Shown here piece by piece: positions 33,140 to 44,800 of a stretch of 64,000 bases of DNA (positions are counted from its first letter, which is position 1; each line of letters opens with the position of its first letter). The notes under the pieces are model-generated. The model did no database searches and had not been told where the DNA came from. It saw only the letters and a program-made list of their open reading frames with translations. The stretch comes from Ariolimax columbianus (taxonomy: Eukaryota; Mollusca; Gastropoda; Stylommatophora; Arionidae): positions 75,519,590 through 75,583,589 of the forward strand of contig JAVGWX010000004.1 in assembly GCA_036924085.1 (NCBI GenBank). The letters are read 5' to 3'. A program made the position numbers and the translations under genes.

Positions 33140-36100
33140 ACCAACACAGCAAAAAGTGCCTTATCGCATGTGACTTTAATGCTAAGTCAAAAGAGTGGGG
33201 AAATGTCACTGAAAATAGGCAAGGGGTCGCCTTGAGCCAGGCATTAGTCCACACAAACATCACTGTCGTGAATGACGGACGTCCGACTAGAATAGGTCGC
33301 CTTGAGCCAGGCATTAGTCCACACAAACATCACTGTCGTGAATGACGGACGTCCGACTAGAATAGGTCGCCTTGAGCCAGGCATTAGTCCACACAAACAT
33401 CACTGTCGTGAATGACGGACGTCCGACTAGAATAGGTCGCCTTGAGCCAGGCATTAGTCCACACAAACATCACTGTCGTGAATGACGGACGTCCGACTAG
33501 AATAGGTCGCCTTGAGCCAGGCATTAGTCCACACAAACCTCACTGTCGTGAATGACGGACGTCCGACTAGAATAGGTCGCCTTGAGCCAGGCATTAGTCC
33601 ACACAAATCTCACTGTCGTGAATGACGAACGTCCGACTAGAATAGGTCGCCTTGAGCCAGGCATTAGTCCACACAAATCTCACTGTTGTGAATGACGGAC
33701 GTCCGACTAGAATAGGTCGCCTTGAGCCAGGCATTCGTCCACACAAACATCACTGTCGTGAATGACGGACGTCCGACTAGAATAGGTCGCCTTGAGCCAG
33801 GCATTAGTCCACACAAATCTCACTGTCGTGAATGACGGACGTCCGACTAGAATAGGTCGCCTTGAGCCAGGCATTAATCCACACAAACATCACTGTCGTG
33901 AATGACAGACGTCCGACTAGAATAGGTCGCCTTGAGCCAGTCATTCGTCCACACAAACATCACTGTCGTGAATGACGGCCGTCCGACTAGAATAGGTCGC
34001 CTTGAGCCAGGCATTAGTCCACACAAACCTCACTGTCGTGAATGACGGACGTTAGACTAGAATAGGTCGCCTTGAGCCAGGCATTAGTCCACACAAACAT
34101 CACTGTCGTGAATGACGGACGTCCGACTAGAATAGGTCGCCTTGAGCCAGGCATTAATCCACACGAACCTCACTGTCGTGAATGACGGACTCTCAACTAG
34201 ACTAGCATCTCGACCGGAAGATACGGACGGGGTCACCGACCTGGCCCAGTGATGTTGCTCCATTCACAAGCTGGGACGTATTAGGGGCACAAGAGAGCGA
34301 CCCCCTACCGTGTGTCGTACTTATACCCAGAGGAAAACACACCAGACATTGGAAAGCCAAACAGGGGTTCAGATACACGTACGAACAGGATAATGTAGTG
34401 AACAAGCCGTGTCAGACAATCGGACGCAGGACCACTAGATCCCCTTTTGTCCAACCACTCTGGTGGACTCAAGCTCTTGATACGGCCTGGAGAGAAAAGG
34501 AGGTGGCAACAAAGGATTGGCGTGAAGCCAGAAAGAGAGCTGGTATTAATGTCGACGTATTGAACGAGAAGGAGGAGGTAAAACGTAAAGCTACCAATTC
34601 CTTTAAAGCGTTAGCTAGGGAGTCTAAAAGCGAGCAATGGGAGGAGTATCACAGGTGTCGTTAATGATAATACCCTCCAGAACTTCTGGCAAATGCATCG
34701 AAAGATGAATGGAAAGACTACAAGCCAGTTTATCTCCAACATTCAAGACACCACAGGAAGGCTCCTGAAGACAGATGAAGAGAAGGGTCTAAGTTTTTTC
34801 AGTCGATATGTTGCCCAGACTGACAAAGGCGACAGAGATGCACGTCAGGAAACTCGGAAAGGCATCTTAGACGCAGCCATCAGGGGAGAGGCTTATGTAG
34901 TCCTTATCACCGAGGCAGAGGTCGTAACTAGCCTACGTACAAGCAAAAACACAGCCTCAGGTCATGATGGAGTACAGTATTGCCACATCAAGCAGTTGGA
35001 TGAGACAGAGATAAGAAATATGGTGAAGGAGTTCAACCACACTATAGAGAAGTCATCTGTGCCTGAGGACTGGCTTCATAGCTATCTATGCCCACTGCCT
35101 AAACCTGGTAAGGACTCCACGCTTCTCGGCAGCTATCGAATAATCACCATACAAAATGTATATGGCAAATTGCTCGAGAAGATAGTGGCCTACCTTGAAC
35201 GGGAGCAGATTCTACCCGATACGCTGGGCAGCTATAGAACAGCGAAGGAGACCTGGGGTAACGCTGGAACTTTCGCGTATGATGTGTACGGGGGGTTTCA
35301 GTCAAAGTAAGAAACAGTCGCTGTGGCACTCGACCTGGAAGACGCATACAACCGTGTCGATTTTGGGACCTTAATTACCTGTCTGCAGCAGTGTGGTTTA
35401 AGCCAGTGGCTGGTTAGTTGGATATCAGCTGCCCTGATGGAAAGAACAGTTGCACTACGCGTGGGATCGTGGACATCAGAACCGAGGCGAATATATCCAG
35501 GACTGCCTCAAGGGTTTCCCACTCTCACCGGTGCTTTTCCACATTTACACAGTAAAAGTGGCCAATATTCAACCTACAGGGACAGGGCGAACGTTGACAT
35601 TTGTCGATGACACCCTCACGTACAGGACTGGCACAGACAGGCAAGAGTTGGTCAAAGACATCCAGGAAGCCTTGCAAGGAATCTCACATTGGTGCGGCGA
35701 CTCAAGCTCCAAGATCAATCCGAACAAGGCCTGCATGATTTGGTGCTCTTTGAATAATTACATAGTAAAGGCTGAACTCCCGGGTATCACTTTTGATGGT
35801 TGCACCATCGACAGGTATGACAGGTTGAAATATATCGGAGTGACTTTTGATCGCAGTCTTTCTTATAATTGCCATGTTGACTACATCGTACAAAGATGCA
35901 AGAGAGGGTTAGCAGCACCCAAGACCATGGCTGCTGCCGACTTGGAACAACGCCTCCTGTTCATCCTATTTCGTCTGGTCGTGTTGTCTGTCATTGATTA
36001 CGGACTAGGCATCTTCACACTATCAAGAACACAGCGTGAAAGGTTGGACCGCATCCAGAATGAAGGTATGCGACTGGTTCTGGGCTGCACTAGAGATACC

Positions 36101-37110
36101 CTGATTGTGATGATGCGGTACATGTTGGGATTGTTATCGGTGAGATCCAGACATAAACTGGCCCAAGTCAAAGCATATATGCGAAACCCTCTGCACGGTA
36201 GTATCTCAGACATCAAGGGATCAAGAATCAAGTGAGGGTCGTCATGGATGGCACAGGTTGAGACAACAATCGGACACGTCACTCCAGCTGAGACGATAGC
36301 CAAAGAGGAAGAATGGGTCCACACTGGTGATAGAATGATAGAGTACCAGAGAGTCATCATAACCTTAGGTAAGGAATGCAAAGAGCGGAACAACGAGAGA
36401 GCAGAGCACGAGGTAAATCAGCTGATAACTGAGAACACGCAGGAGAGTGACGCTGTCATATACACCGACGGATCAGTGCTGCGCAGTGGGACATCAGGCT
36501 GGGGTTTCTAGGCTAGAGTGAGAGGAAAGGTCCTTGCTGAGCGCAGTAGGGCATACATGTCAAAAACCGCCAGTATGAGAATGGAGACGGAAGCAGTGAC
36601 CTGTGCACTGAAATGGATATCTGAGACTTCTATAACAAAGGCAGTCATCGTGACAGACGCGCAAGCCGTACTTCAGAAAGTACAGAAGGGATGGCTTAGG
36701 TACGAGTGGATACCTGCTGTTGAGGCCTCAAACCTCCAGGCGCTGACCTGGATCTACTGTCCTGATCATGCCGGGGTTCAGTGCAATGAAAGAGCTGACA
36801 TCTTGGCTTCACGGGTTCCCATCATGGGCACATTGGTGATGGATAGAAGTGGCATTTTGAAATCAACCAATGACCGCCTGCTGGATGAGGACATCTCAAT
36901 AGATGAAGCAGCAATCCACAGACTGCAACGTTTCGACATTAAACGAGGTTCGAGCGGCGTGGAGCGCATGAGAGGACGGCGTAGGAATGTGTACAACCAG
37001 CGAGCAACAGGGACCATCAACATCCATACCTTACGCCATTTGATGAGAGAGACTGAGTACCTATGGGTATGCCCGGAGTGCAGTGACGTTGATTCTTAGA
37101 AAAGGAAACA
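33140..37110 (+). pseudogene. LINE with endonuclease, RT and RNase H (longest copy)
   Basis: Plus-strand order: endonuclease motif CDFNAKSKEWGN (33.15 kb) and TVVNDGRPTR; the 70-bp array (33225-34204); PWWTQALDTAWREKEVATKD (34.46 kb); RT in ORF 34693-35310 (SGHDGVQYCHIKQL, LPKPGKD, SYRIITIQNVYGKLLEKI); motif A VALDLEDAYNRVDF (35.33 kb); motif B LPQGFPLSPVLF; motif C FVDDTL (35.6 kb); LKYIGVTFDRSLSYNCH; RNase H with YTDGSV, METEAVTCALKWI, VTDAQAV and CPDHAGVQCNERAD (36.46-36.8 kb); and a C-terminal CPECSDVDS. The catalytic carboxylates of RNase H are kept. Breaks are a stop near 35310, a frameshift near 35520, a stop at 36232 and a TAG at 36509. The 5' end is truncated. It fits the I/Jockey group of LINEs that carry RNase H. 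Confidence 0.93.
33225..34204. repeat. 70-bp array derived from the LINE endonuclease, 14 copies
   Basis: Each unit starts GGTCGCCTTGAGCCAGGC and ends CCGACTAGAATA. The first unit is continuous with the LINE endonuclease reading frame (QGVALSQALVHTNITVVND then GRPTRIG), so the array is an amplified internal piece of the gene. Starts fall at 33225 + 70n. The last unit decays into the downstream endonuclease sequence (VVNDG, then L). The junctions share AATAGG...GTCGCC, which suggests slippage or unequal exchange at a short homology. Since 70 is not a multiple of three, the array destroys the frame. Confidence 0.95.
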
Positions 37111-37199
37111 GAAACAGAAAGAAGAATGAAAAAGGGAAGCTCAGAAGAAGACATTACTGATAGTTTACAGATGTATTTGTAACACGCAGGCCAACTTGT

Positions 37200-37805
37200 C
37201 CAAAACCACGACTTGTTCTAGGTTGTTTGTGTTTCTGTTTCTGAGAATCGACACTACTGCACTTCGGGCATATCCATAGGTGCTCAGTCTCTCTCAGCAA
37301 AGGGTGAAGGGGTTGGATGCTGATGGTCCATGAAGCTCGCTGGTTGCACGCTGGCCTGCTTCGTCCTCTTATGCACACCCCCCCCCCCCCCCCCCATTTC
37401 CCCTAATCCTCGTTTGATGTCGAAACTTTGCAGTCTGTGGATTGCTGATTCATCTACTCCGTTGTCCTCATCCAACATACGGTCGTTGAATGATTTCAAA
37501 ATGTCACTTCTATCCATTATTAACGTACTCATGATGGGAGCTTGTGAAGTCAAGATGTCAGCTCTGTCGTTGTCCTGAGCCCTAGCATGACCAGGACAGT
37601 AGATCCATGTTAATCCCTGAATGCTTGAGGCCCCAATAGCTGCTATCCACTCGTACCTCAGCCATCTCGTCTGCACCTTCTGAAGTACAGCTTGCGCGTC
37701 AGTCACGATGATTGCCCTTGTTAAAGGGATCTCAGGCAGCCATCTTAACGATGAGGTGACTTCTTCTATCCCCATTCTCAAACTGAAGCTGATTGGCGTC
37801 ATACA
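37200..37805 (-). pseudogene. Inverted second copy of the LINE RNase H region
   Basis: Minus-strand ORF 37284-37802 reads TRAIIVTDAQAVLQKVQTRW, LTWIYCPGHARAQDNDRAD, LMDRSDILKSFNDRMLDED and AIHRLQSFDIKRG. A shifted frame then gives LLRETEHLWICPKCSSVDS. It is the counterpart of the plus-strand 36.5-37.1 kb region, so the two 3' ends face each other across about 100 bp. A C-run on the plus strand at 37378-37395 codes for a Gly run and probably caused the frameshift. Confidence 0.9.
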
Positions 37806-38185
37806 AACATCTATTCTAAGCTGTGGTAAGGAATAGTACGTTCTGGAAAGGAATATGTCAGATAATGACGTGTGTGTGTGTTTATATCATTTGTCTGTTA
37901 GCCTATCTTGTATCAAAGCTTTTACATCACCAAATATGCTCTTTCTCCAGTTTGGGGTGCGTTTCCTTCCACTTTAGCAAGTCTAGCTGCATTTTTGTTG
38001 CTGTGTATCTTGTAGATAACATAAATCCGTGTTATTGTCTCACAGATTTAATTATAACTGATATCAATGAGTAATTCAGACAGTTTTCGGCGCCCTTTTT
38101 ATGTTTTCTGGTGGCCCTTTGTTATTAGTGTCAAATGTAGACTTTAACCAAGACACAATAGAGAAAGATTACGACATGTGAGATG
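37806..38185. other. Unexplained T-rich sequence
   Basis: A short TG run sits near 37870. Nothing else is supported. Confidence 0.4.
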
Positions 38186-38189
38186 AGAT

Positions 38190-38470
38190 GCTTTTTAAAA
38201 AAAAGCTTCAGCGCGCCACAAGGAGGAACAGGATGAGAAATGATGACATCAGTAAACATGTTGAAGCAAGGCCATGGAACTAGCACATGGATAGGAAGAA
38301 AATCAAGTGGTTTAGTCACCTAATTCGAATGCAACCTTCCGGGCTACCCCTGCGCGATTATAGCGCAACCGTGGAAGACCGAGAACCAGGTGGACAGGAA
38401 ATGTTAGGGATATCCTAAACTGCCATGAGATCTTGACAAATACAATGGTGAGCCTGGCTCTAGGTTGACA
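38190..38470 (+). pseudogene. RTE-like LINE C-terminus
   Basis: RNDDISKHVEARPWN, then KKIKWFSHLIRMQPSGLPLR and DYSATVEDREPGGQE match the RNxxIxxKV...KIKWFGHLTRMxPxxxxLRAYxxRxxGRRxRGRQ block, as in the 13.2-14.0 kb element. Stops and shifts follow. Confidence 0.65.
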
Positions 38471-38734
38471 ACTGCAACTTACCACACCGCCTCACGGCAC
38501 AAGTAGATAACACAAGAGGGGTTGGTGGAGTGGGAGGGGGGATGGGGAGAGCAGACATCAGTAAGGAACACTTTGTATCTCTGGCAAGATCAATAACCGA
38601 TTTATTACACCTTGTTTGAAAGACTTGCTTATCAATTTGCTTGAATTCTCGAAGATATGGTCTTATCAAAGGATGTTAGGTCCAGGAGGGAAATACGGAA
38701 TTAAGGCCCCCACCTCAATCCATCATTCAGGCTC

Positions 38735-38800
38735 CAGGGAAAAGTCTGTGTCAGAGCAGTCTGGCCTACGAGGTGGGGATCGATATGGCAATCCCCATTG
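38735..38800 (+). mobile_element. CAA-tailed repeat, short fragment F
   Basis: CAGTCTGGCCTACGAGGTGG, then GGATCGATATGGCAATCCCC parallels GCCTGGCTAACGAGGTGAGG and GATCGATGTGATCCC of copy B, including the palindrome arms. Confidence 0.5.
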
Positions 38801-39105
38801 CTGTGGTTTTACTGAAGAGTGTCACATTGCACTACAGCCAGAATAACCCCGGTCGAACGTCTTAAGAACACAATTAGATGGGAGAAGAGCTACTGTAACC
38901 TGCTACCAGAAACATCAAGAGTTATATCCATTCAGAACGATTAGCTTTGAACAAAAACAAAAGATTAAGAAGATACAGCAGAAAAGGACCATATATAAAG
39001 ACAATATATTACGTGCATACCAGCTACCCAATCGATTATTAAAAATTGTGTTCCTTTGTCTGATACGTGATGGGAAAAGTCAGATTAAAGTGTGCTGACA
39101 CAGCC

Positions 39106-39107
39106 GG

Positions 39108-39156
<49 letters not shown>

Positions 39157-39522
39157 GCAAGCACGCACACACATACATACATACATACATACATACATAC
39201 ATACATACATACATACATACATACATACATACATAAGTAAGTAAGTTGCCCATCGCAAGCGAAGATGGCGAACATGCATACATACATACATACATATATA
39301 CATACATACATACATACATACATACATACATACATACATACATACATACATACATACATACATACATACATACATACATACACACATACATACATACATA
39401 CATACATACATACACACATACACACATACACACATACACACACATACATACATACATACATACATACATACATACATACATACATACATACATACATACA
39501 TACATACATACATACATACATA
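39106..39522. repeat. Compound TA/AC/ACAT microsatellite
   Basis: A TA run (39106-39121) leads into about 16 AC repeats, then ACAT tetranucleotides to 39233. A 40-bp non-repeat interruption (TTGCCCATCGCAAGCGAAGA) follows, and the ACAT run continues with ACAC interruptions to 39522. It generates artefactual CMYVCMYV and IHTYIHTY ORFs in several frames. Confidence 0.97.
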
Positions 39523-39539
39523 CCCAGCGCTTTCGTGCC

Positions 39540-40005
39540 CCTGTAACAGCTGGTTAACAGTGGGTGTCTAAATGTAATAAGAAGAAGAAGAGAAGAATAA
39601 AGAAAGCGGAGGATAATGAAACGATGCCGATGATCTGTAATGATAATGGTCACAAATGATAATAAAGATAACGAGAGATAAGCCGTTTAAGGGGAAAGAC
39701 AGATGACATTAGTTTTGGCCTGACAGCCACCAGCAAAGAGGTATACCAAGTTATGATGTGCTAACAAGCAGAGGAAAAATTACAAATGAGATAAGTAAGA
39801 CCTGGTTTACCTGTGCGCCGCCCTCGTTTCCTCTACAAAACAATCCTAAATATTTACGAACTATGAAACACCAATTAGCTCATTTTATATATTTCAGAAC
39901 ATGTTTCGCGTTCATCTTCTGCGATTATTGCTTCCCTAAACTGAGGCTTCTTATTCTTCAATAACTTAAACTTTCTTTTTCATTGTCTCAATACCGTACA
40001 TTTCT
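39540..40005. other. AT-rich sequence with short GAA run
   Basis: AAGAAGAAGAAGAG at 39580-39594 could be an element tail. Otherwise no supported feature. Confidence 0.4.
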
Positions 40006-40009
40006 CTAG

Positions 40010-40212
40010 AGGTGGGGGTTGGCTTGGGTCACATATTTCACATTAGATCTGCGTGCTCGTGGACAGTACTTGAGTATGTATGTTATTGACATGTTTGCCA
40101 AGCCGCTGAAAGATAGACTAGTGGTACGTATCTTGAATTTGGTGTACATGTGGTGTCTCGTTCTGGTGAGGCCAGTTCGGAGACAAAGTATGAAAACCTG
40201 ATCTTTTCTGGA
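40010..40212 (-). pseudogene. LINE C-terminal fragment
   Basis: Minus-strand LSRKDQVFILCLRTGLTRTR, HHMYTKFKIRTT, then SGLANMSITYILKYCPRA match the FRLRTGHxRLxxHxxxKFKIGxTxxCxCG / HLLQxCP end of RNase H-bearing LINEs. The first Cys pair is lost. Copy C of the CAA repeat starts at its 5' edge. Confidence 0.75.
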
Positions 40213-40495
40213 CAGTTGGTTGTTGTTGTTGTTTGCGAATGCCCACAATGAGTAGGACGTTAAATGGCGGGTTGTAGTACCTTTCCTTACATCTCAAGCA
40301 TGCTGATGAAGGTGGGCTGGGGTCATCCAAGTGATTGTGCTATGCTTGGCTTCATCTGCGTGTCGTTCACTACTACAGGGATCACGTCGATCCCTCACCT
40401 CGTTAGCCAGGCTGCCACGAAAACAGCCCGTTTCGTGAGGGTCTTGGCCAGTATATTTTGCTTCACCAAATGTTAGTCTTCCTCCCCTGGACAGT
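40213..40495 (-). mobile_element. CAA-tailed dispersed repeat, copy C
   Basis: On the plus strand: GTTGTTGTTGTTTGCGAATG, CCCACAATGAGTAGG, CTGATGAAGGTGG, GGGATCACGTCGATCCC, CCTCGTTAGCCAGGCTGCC and ATGTTAGTCTTCCTCCCC. It is nearly complete and, with copy B, the most useful for a consensus. Confidence 0.8.
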
Positions 40496-40639
40496 TCGTT
40501 ATTCATCATCTGTGTTGTGTCCCAGTCATCTGAAGCCCAAAAAAAGATCGGCTCTTAAATTAAATTAAATATAACATCCGATTGCTGTCCAAAAAAACAA
40601 ACATATTTTTTCCTATAGTAGACTACGGCTCAATGGGGG

Positions 40640-41140
40640 ATTCTTGGAAACGAGAATAAGTCTAAAGTGACTCGCCATCAACAGAGCTATACATAAAAAG
40701 ATTCACGAAGACGGAATGCAGAGACGAGCACAAAGAACACAGACCATAAAATTACTTAATAGACAAATTTGGCAAAGATGGACAGACAAAGATGGACAGA
40801 CTCAGAACGGTACATTGCAGACTGAAGACCCACCTCCGCAGAATGGGTCTCGGAGACACACGCCACGTGCGATTGTGAAGTACACAAACAAACGCCAGAA
40901 CATTTTCTGCAGGACTTCCCGACTTATGCAGACCAAAGAGAGGCAGTCTGGCCAGGCGAATCTCTAAAACCATGCTCTAAAAGATGTGGGAGACCGACGA
41001 AGACCTGAAACGCCTAGTCTCCTTCGTGAACCTCACCGGGTGAAACGCCTAGTCTCCTTCGTGAACCTCACCGGGCTAGAAGCTTAGTATCAGTTGATCG
41101 AAGGAGAGGAACGAGAATAAGAAAAAGAGGAACAAGAAGA
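40640..41140 (+). pseudogene. LINE C-terminus with 3' UTR and A/G-rich tail
   Basis: Plus-strand frames give QIWQRWTDKDGQTQ, VHCRLKTHLRRMGLGDT, NARTFSAGLPDLC and TDEDLKRLVSFVNLTG. This is the C-terminal end of a Jockey/I-type LINE (RLRTGHCRLxxHLxRMGLxDTxxCxCG...). A 35-bp piece (TGAAACGCCTAGTCTCCTTC...) is duplicated exactly at 41006-41040 and 41041-41075, doubling the last residues. The 3' UTR (AGAAGCTTAGTATCAGTTGA) is shared with the 58.9-59.3 kb minus copy and ends in AACAAGAAGAAG. Confidence 0.78.
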
Positions 41141-41234
41141 AGTCTGATAACCTGGTCTGTTCTGGATAGTTTGTAGTGACCGTCATTTGCGTGGTGTTTG
41201 CTCTTCCTGTCACTCTATCTTGCATTGCTCTTTC

Positions 41235-41585
41235 ATTTTTGGCTTTTGCTTCTTCGTATCTGGCTTCGTTCGTTTCAATCTCTCGCTACCAAACCATGAA
41301 AAGAGATTAAGTTGCAGAATGTAGCTCAGAGAACGGAATACTGTGTGCCGTAGTTTACAGTTTGGCTGTGATATTTGCACCTTTCGGTCCAACACATCCG
41401 ATTTCAGAAAGCATTTTTTTAGTACCGAGTTAGGATTCCCTCTGCCATCCCTTCACCATAGCCAGTCTGCTCTGTTGCAGCCTGTTATCCAGGAGGTGTA
41501 GGTGTGGAGGTGTAGAAGGGTCATGGCAGCTCGGGTTCGCTGGCCCTGATGCTAACAGTCAGTCATGGGTGGCTGACCACTGCAG
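41235..41585 (-). mobile_element. S-family SINE, copy 4
   Basis: The minus strand from 41585 reads ACTGACTGTTAGCATCAGGG, CCAGCGAACCCGAGCTGCCA, AGCAGACTGGCTATGGTGAA, GAAATCGGATGTGTTGGACC, GAAAGGTGCAAATATCACAG and CAAACTGTAAAC, and ends GAACGAAGCCAGATACGAAG. It is essentially full length relative to copies 3 and 5. No A/B box pair is obvious. Confidence 0.75.
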
Positions 41586-41740
41586 TGCTCAGCGTCTTCC
41601 CATTTGACCAGGGTATTGTTTCTGTATCAATTTCACTCCTTCTTTGACTAGACTGGTGGCCTCCTCGTTCCCCTTGATGGTGCAGTGTGATGGTATCCCC
41701 TGAATCACTGCTTTCTGAGTCCATTGAGGCATGTTTGCCA
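41586..41740 (-). pseudogene. LINE RNase H fragment
   Basis: Minus-strand WTQKAVIQGIPSHCTIKGNE then EATSLVKEGVKL matches VLQWVPSHCNIQGNEEADRLAKEG of the adjacent LINE, with the final catalytic Asp changed (EAD to EAT). A SINE abuts its 3' side. Confidence 0.7.
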
Positions 41741-41774
41741 CGATTGTGAGAAAAGAGTGGCAATGCTACCATGT

Positions 41775-41855
41775 GGGCCAGGTGAAACATATCGACCAAG
41801 ATCACGCCTCACGCAACATCATGCAGACTTCGTTACAGCAACCTGGCCAATGGGG
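41775..41855 (+). mobile_element. CAA-tailed repeat, 5' fragment G
   Basis: CATATCGACCAAGATCACGC, then TTCGTTACAGCAACCTGGCC parallels the 5' part of copy B (CATATTGACCAAGACCC, TTGTTACAGCAGCCAA). Confidence 0.45.
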
Positions 41856-44800
41856 TAGTGATCTTCTTCTTCTTCTTCTTCTTCTTCGTACGCTGTCAGA
41901 CGTCAACCTGTATTTTTTTCGAAAAAAGCAGCGGTTATCCTGAGGCTGTCGACACTGCCATAGAGCTTGTCTAGTGTTACCACTGGTGATGGCCCCATCT
42001 GCTTTCTCTGATCCTCGTATGTCAGGCAGTTTTGCAGCAAATGTTTAGCGGTCATTTTCCCAGTACCACACGGGCATTCGTTAGTGCCACCTATCTTCAA
42101 TTTGTTGAATAGGTGGTAACTCAGTCTATTGTGGCCAGTGCGAAGTCTGAAGACCACGACCTGCTCTCTTCTGTTCAAATGGTAATAGGCATCGTTTTTT
42201 GTGTAGCCAGTATGTTCGGTTTCCCATTTGGTCATGTATCTAGCTCTAATAAGCCTTTTTGGCTCTTCGTATGTCACACTAGTATCTGGTTGTGGTAGTC
42301 TTGCACCTTCTTTTGCCAGTCTGTCTGCCTCCTCGTTGCCTTGGATGTTACAATGGGATGGAACCCACTGTAGCACTACTCTTTTTGGTACGGACTGCTG
42401 GCACAGTTTGCAGAGTGCTGCTCTTAAGTCATTAAGCTCAGTGTTTTTCTGGCTTTTTAGCGCTGTGACTACGGCGAGAGCATCTGTAAGCAGGACTATA
42501 TGGCTTTCATTTTCTTTGTGTGTCACCATTTCTTCCACTGCCGCCCTCAGTGCCTCTGCCTCCTCTCTGAAATTGCTTGTGTACTTACCAGTAGCGAATG
42601 ACAGTGTTATTTTTCTGCCATTTGGTAGGTTCAGGAATGCTCCTGCCCCTCCGTTCTGTGTAGTGTTTGTTACAGAACCGTCGGTGTATGCATGGGTCCA
42701 GTCCATGTTTGGGTAGCTTTTCGATATAAAGCTTAGGGTAGTATCTCTCCTTTCTTTTTCAGTCTGGCAGTTTTTGTTTCCAATACCTGGTATATTTTTT
42801 ACCACCTCTGGAAGTATATCCTTCCTCCAGGTAGGTTTTCGTACAGTAGTGATGGGTTTTGGTGTTGTTAGTGCGTTTATGGGATCTTCGGGCATCTTTG
42901 CTTTGGCTATTTCTGCAAAGTTTCTCCGCTTTAGTTTCCCATTTCCCAAATTGTTTAGTCTCTGGTGCATTGGATGGTCAGTCAGTCTTCGGAGTTTCTC
43001 TGACTGCAGCCGGGCTCTGCAGTCTCTTCTATCGGTCATGGATTGCAGTTTTGTAATCTTTTCAAGTTCTACAATTGGCGTTGACTTCATGCCTCCTGTT
43101 ATAATTCTCATGGCTTGGTTTTGAAGTTTGCTAACTTTATCGAAGTTCGCCTTCGCTGCTGTTGTTCATGCCGCAATGCCATACTCGAGAACTGGTCTCA
43201 CTCTTCCAGTGTACAGTTTCTTTAGTATGCCTTCGTCTCCTCTCTAGCTTGTGCCAGCAAGTTTCCTCATGATTGCCATTCTTTCTCTGGCTCTCATTCG
43301 GTTTCTCTCGATCTGACTTTTCCCTGTCATGCGCCGATCAAATGTGACTCCCAGATAGGTTGGGTTGTCGTTTGGCTGCAGGAATTTGCCATTTAAACTT
43401 AATTTGGTATTTTGGGGTTTTATTGAAAGCAGGAATATTGTGCATGTGGTTTTCTCCTCGTTTATTTTGACCAGCCATGAGTTCGCCCACTCTTCCAGCG
43501 ATGTTAGGGCCTGCTGCATCCGATTTCTTGCTATGGTGAGATTCTTTTCAGAGGTCCACATAGCCAGATCGTCTGCAAACATTGAGCTATGGACTCTCCT
43601 TGGTATATTCTCTGTAATGTCGTTTATATATACCAGGAAGAGTGTGGGTGACAGTACTCCCCCTTGGGGTACTCCCTGCTCGAGTGTCACCTTTTTGCTC
43701 ATCTGCCCTTGTACTTGGACTCTGGCCGTTCTTTGTTTGAGGTAGTGGTTGATCCACTTGTACATTTTCCCACAAACATCACTTCTTCTTAGCTTGACTC
43801 TAAGATCCACCCAAATAGCTACTGTGTGTTTCTGTGCCTGGTAGGCATCTTCTATTTCCTGGGCTATGAGGATGACCTGGTCCTCAGTGGATCTGTGCTG
43901 TCTAAAGCAGGCTTGCTGTGGAATTAGTATTCGTTTTTCTTCCTGATGCCACATCAGTCTGGTGTTTATCATCCGTTCCATCAGCTTGCCGACACAGCTC
44001 AGTAGGCTTATGGGCCTGTATCCATTTGGATCTGTTTTGTCCTTTCCTGTTTTTGGTACTGGTACCAGTACTGCGTCTTTCCATGCCTGGGGTACAATTC
44101 CCCTTTTCCAGCTTTGGTTCAGGACCGATAGCAGTTTCCTCTTCGCTGTTTGGCCCAGCCCCATCAGCATTTCGTTTGTTATCCCGTCTTTTCCGGGAGA
44201 TTTCCTTTTCTTTAATGTTCTCATGGCCTCTTCCATTTCGCTCATTGTTAATTTGGCCATCATGTGCTCTTCAGGTGCCGTATTGATGATGTCGTGCCCC
44301 TTTAGCTCTTCGCTAATGTCTGTATGCCTATCTGCAGGGACCTCGATGTGGTTTGCTCTGGCATAGTGATCGACAAAAGCGTTTGCGGCTTTCTTACCGG
44401 TGAGCAAGTTTTCGCCCTGCTTGATGGTAATTTATTTGTTTGACGGGGTTTCGTCGTTCATGGCTCTGACTAGCTTCCATAGCTTGTTCCCTTCTTTGTC
44501 CAGGTTTAGGCTTTCCGTTGTGTTTTTCCAGCTCTCTCTTGCTGTTTGCTTGAGAGTGTATTTGTATTTCGCCGTGGCGGCTTTGAGGGCGATGTTTGCC
44601 TCCATAGATTGTTCTCGCTCTGCCATGTTCCTAGCATTTGTGACTGCATCTTCCGCTTTCTGCAACTCATCATTCCAGTAGGGCTTATAGTTTTTCCTAG
44701 CTCCTCTTGGGATGGTTTCAGTGGCGGCTTGCATTATTGCCTTGCTTAGGCTTTCCACCATGGGCTTCATTTTGTTGTTTCGTGTGTTGATGGTTTCACA

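Noticed and set aside
35144..36393. Minus-strand ORFs opposite the 33-37 kb LINE
   Set aside because: Shadows; the plus strand has the catalytic motifs.
39080..39653. ORFs of 93-204 codons made of CMYV, THTY or IHTY repeats
   Set aside because: They are translations of the ACAT/AC microsatellite in several frames and carry no other sequence.
42113..44749. Plus-strand ORFs of 60-162 codons between 42.1 and 44.7 kb
   Set aside because: Antisense shadows of the minus-strand LINE, which has complete RT and RNase H motif order.
41903..44770. In-frame stops of the young LINE as programmed recoding sites
   Set aside because: The three stops differ (TAA, TAG, TGA), lie at unrelated points and have no conserved context; point mutation is simpler.
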